DNA of 64,000 bases from Variovorax paradoxus EPS. GTDB taxonomy: Bacteria > Pseudomonadota > Gammaproteobacteria > Burkholderiales > Burkholderiaceae_C. Below are positions 62,457 to 64,000 of this stretch, piece by piece. Numbering within the stretch: position 1 is the stretch's first letter; every line of letters starts with the position of its first letter. A program made the translations under genes and the position numbers. Below the pieces are notes generated by a model. It saw only the letters and a list, made by a program, of their open reading frames with translations. It did no database searches and was not told where the DNA came from. The stretch covers positions 992,001-1,056,000 of the forward strand of contig NC_014931.1 in assembly GCF_000184745.1 (NCBI RefSeq), given 5' to 3'.

Positions 62457-63659
62457 TCAGTGCCCGACCGGCACCGGCCCCGAGGCGCGCACCGGAATCC
62501 CGGCGCGGCGGTCCAGCGCGCCGCTCCACTGCGTGAGGGCCAGCGACACCAGCACCACCAGCGCGCCGATCCAGGGCGTGTGCATCAGGCCCAGGTGCGT
62601 CACGATCAGGCCGCCGGCCCAGGCTGCGAGGGCAATGCCCAGGTTGAAGGCCGCGATGTTCAGGCCCGAGGCCACATCGACCGCCTGCGGCGTGAAGCGC
62701 TCGGCTTGCTTCACCACATACACCTGCAGCCCCGGCACGTTGCCGAACGCGACCGCGCCCCACATCAGCACCGCCACCAGCGCCAGCCACTTGTGCGGCG
62801 CCGCGAAGTTGAAGACCAGCAGCACGGCGGCCAGCAGCGCGAAGATGATCTTCAGCGCCGGAATCGGCCCCAGGCGGTCGGCCAGCTTGCCGCCCCAGAT
62901 GTTGCCCACAGCCACCGAGATGCCGTAGACCAGCATCACCCAGCCGACCGCGCCGGCGCTGAAGCCCGACACGTCGGTGAGGATCGGCGCGAGAAACGTG
63001 AACGGAATGAACGAGCCGCCGTAGCCAATCGCCGTCTTGGCATACACCAGCAGCAATCGCGGCTCGGCCAGCACTTTTGCCTGCTGCGCCAGCGAGGCCG
63101 GCGCCGTGTGGCGGATGTTGTTGGGCACGAAGATCCAGCTGCCGATGAAGGCGACCACGCCCAGCGCCGACACGGCCAGGAAGGTCTCGCGCCAGCCGAA
63201 GTGCTGCCCGATGAACGTGCCCAGCGGCACGCCCGTGACCAGCGCCACCGTGAGCCCGGTGAACACGATCGCGATGGCGCTCGCCGCCTTTTCCTTGGGC
63301 ACGAGGCCCGTGGCGATGGTCGAGCCGATCGAGAAGAACACCCCGTGCGCCAGGCCCGTGAGGATGCGCGCGGCCACCAGCGATTCGTAGCTCGGTGCCT
63401 TCCACGCCAGCAGATTGCCGAGCGTGAAGAGCGCCATCAGCCCGAGCAGCAGCGCCTTGCGCGGCAGCTTGCCCGTGAGGGCGGTGAGCACCGGCGCGCC
63501 GATGGCGACGCCCAGCGCGTAGAGGCTGACCAGCAAGCCGGCCGAGGGCAGGCTGATGGCGAGGTCAGCAGCGACCGTGGGGATGAGGCCAACGATGACG
63601 AACTCGGTCGTCCCGATGGCGAAGGCGCTGAGGGTCAGCGCGAGTAGGGCGATTGGCAT
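62457..63659 (-). CDS. MFS transporter (AraJ/DHA1-like)
   Basis: 400 residues with twelve helices. The opening LALTLSAFAIGTTEFVIVGLIP and the later ALVTGVPLGTFIGQHFGWR are typical of DHA1-type sugar/drug exporters (AraJ/YdhP group). The inner loop motif around TGKLPRKALLLG corresponds to the MFS 2-3 loop. Substrate not predictable; pairing with an aldo-keto reductase suggests a carbonyl or sugar derivative. It is first in a two-gene unit. Confidence 0.92.
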   Translation of the reverse strand: MPIALLALTLSAFAIGTTEFVIVGLIPTVAADLAISLPSAGLLVSLYALGVAIGAPVLTALTGKLPRKALLLGLMALFTLGNLLAWKAPSYESLVAARILTGLAHGVFFSIGSTIATGLVPKEKAASAIAIVFTGLTVALVTGVPLGTFIGQHFGWRETFLAVSALGVVAFIGSWIFVPNNIRHTAPASLAQQAKVLAEPRLLLVYAKTAIGYGGSFIPFTFLAPILTDVSGFSAGAVGWVMLVYGISVAVGNIWGGKLADRLGPIPALKIIFALLAAVLLVFNFAAPHKWLALVAVLMWGAVAFGNVPGLQVYVVKQAERFTPQAVDVASGLNIAAFNLGIALAAWAGGLIVTHLGLMHTPWIGALVVLVSLALTQWSGALDRRAGIPVRASGPVPVGH

Positions 63660-63859
63660 GAGGCACTCCTGTGGGGTTAGGAGGAGTGTCTTGGGGATGC
63701 CTTTGCGGATAAATGGGGGTTTGGGCAGAAGATAGTTGCTTCTGAATCAAAAATAGACCGACAGCGAAGCAGTCTGATTACTCGGTAGAGGTCGGTCTTG
63801 GCGGGCTGGGTATGAGTTGCCGGAGCTCTACGAAGCTAGATTGCCCGAAAGGTTAAGCC

Positions 63860-64000
63860 TCATCTGTCTGATTTCTCTGCGGGCGGAGGCGGACTTAAAG
63901 GGAGGTAACCCAAATCTGTCGCAAGTTTGTAGTTGTCTAATCGTGTAGGGTCAAAATAACTTGCCAAAGGCCGAGCCCAAGATGAGGAAAGTAAACGTTT
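63860..64000 (-). CDS. C-terminal end of a minus-strand gene, running off the window
   Basis: A 46-codon frame enters from the right edge and ends at a TGA at 63860. The peptide (KRLLSSSWARPLASYFDPT and DNYKLATDLGYLPLSPPPP) looks like ordinary coding sequence, but the GC content is lower than elsewhere in the window. No family can be recognised. It may mark the start of transferred DNA to the right, or be fortuitous. Confidence 0.4.
   Translation of the reverse strand, partial: KRLLSSSWARPLASYFDPTRLDNYKLATDLGYLPLSPPPPAEKSDR

Overview
The window looks like chromosomal DNA from a high-GC betaproteobacterium of the Comamonadaceae, most likely Variovorax or a close relative. The basis is strong GC bias in third codon positions, a class A RNase P RNA, two orphan Bug/TTT-type solute-binding proteins, a TorF-type putative porin, a ProQ/FinO protein, and a REP-like inverted repeat and a GC-rich intergenic block of a kind I recall from such genomes. 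This is inference from content; no 16S rRNA is present. Genes are dense, with many ATGA overlaps.

Layout. 0-2.7 kb: a truncated crotonase-fold beta-oxidation gene divergent from a LysR regulator, then small envelope and Rieske genes. 2.7-6.0 kb: a consensus LexA box precedes a radical-SAM protein and a UdgX-type uracil-DNA glycosylase, so this repair pair is probably SOS-controlled; ureidoglycolate lyase overlaps its end. 6.0-13.5 kb (minus strand): a seven-gene peptide-type ABC transporter operon ending in an amidase and a cupin. 13.7-19 kb: a papain-like protease with a peptidoglycan-binding domain, pyrC, two tandem NYN-LOTUS proteins, a DUF3025 protein and htpX. 19-26 kb: ProQ/FinO, flavin reductase, VUT transporter, FAD-dependent oxidoreductase, cysK, and a SLAC1/TehA channel divergent from an AraC regulator. 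26.3 kb: rnpB.

26.8-33.2 kb is a complete MarR-controlled tripartite efflux operon (MarR, FUSC, DUF1656, HlyD, outer-membrane factor, MFS). 33-42.5 kb mixes housekeeping and transport genes: a degenerate RsuA-family protein, a Nudix-metallo-beta-lactamase fusion, a Bug protein, a porin, an EamA exporter, a cytosine deaminase-like hydrolase and small hypotheticals. 43-44.7 kb carries a patatin-like lipase followed by a ricin-type lectin-like protein. 45.4-48.4 kb is a LysR-controlled unit of a Bug protein, a muconolactone isomerase-like protein and an isochorismatase-family hydrolase.

48.4-61 kb is the most unusual part. It holds a hemerythrin-like domain fused to an AraC DNA-binding domain, a stand-alone hemerythrin-like paralogue, two further AraC regulators whose DNA-binding domains nearly match the fused one, a 1217-residue methyltransferase-like/double glycosyltransferase protein, a lipoprotein with a caspase-like His/Cys arrangement, and a LuxR-like regulator ending in a perfect 13-bp palindrome. 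The window closes with an aldo-keto reductase, an MFS transporter and the 3' end of a further minus-strand reading frame.
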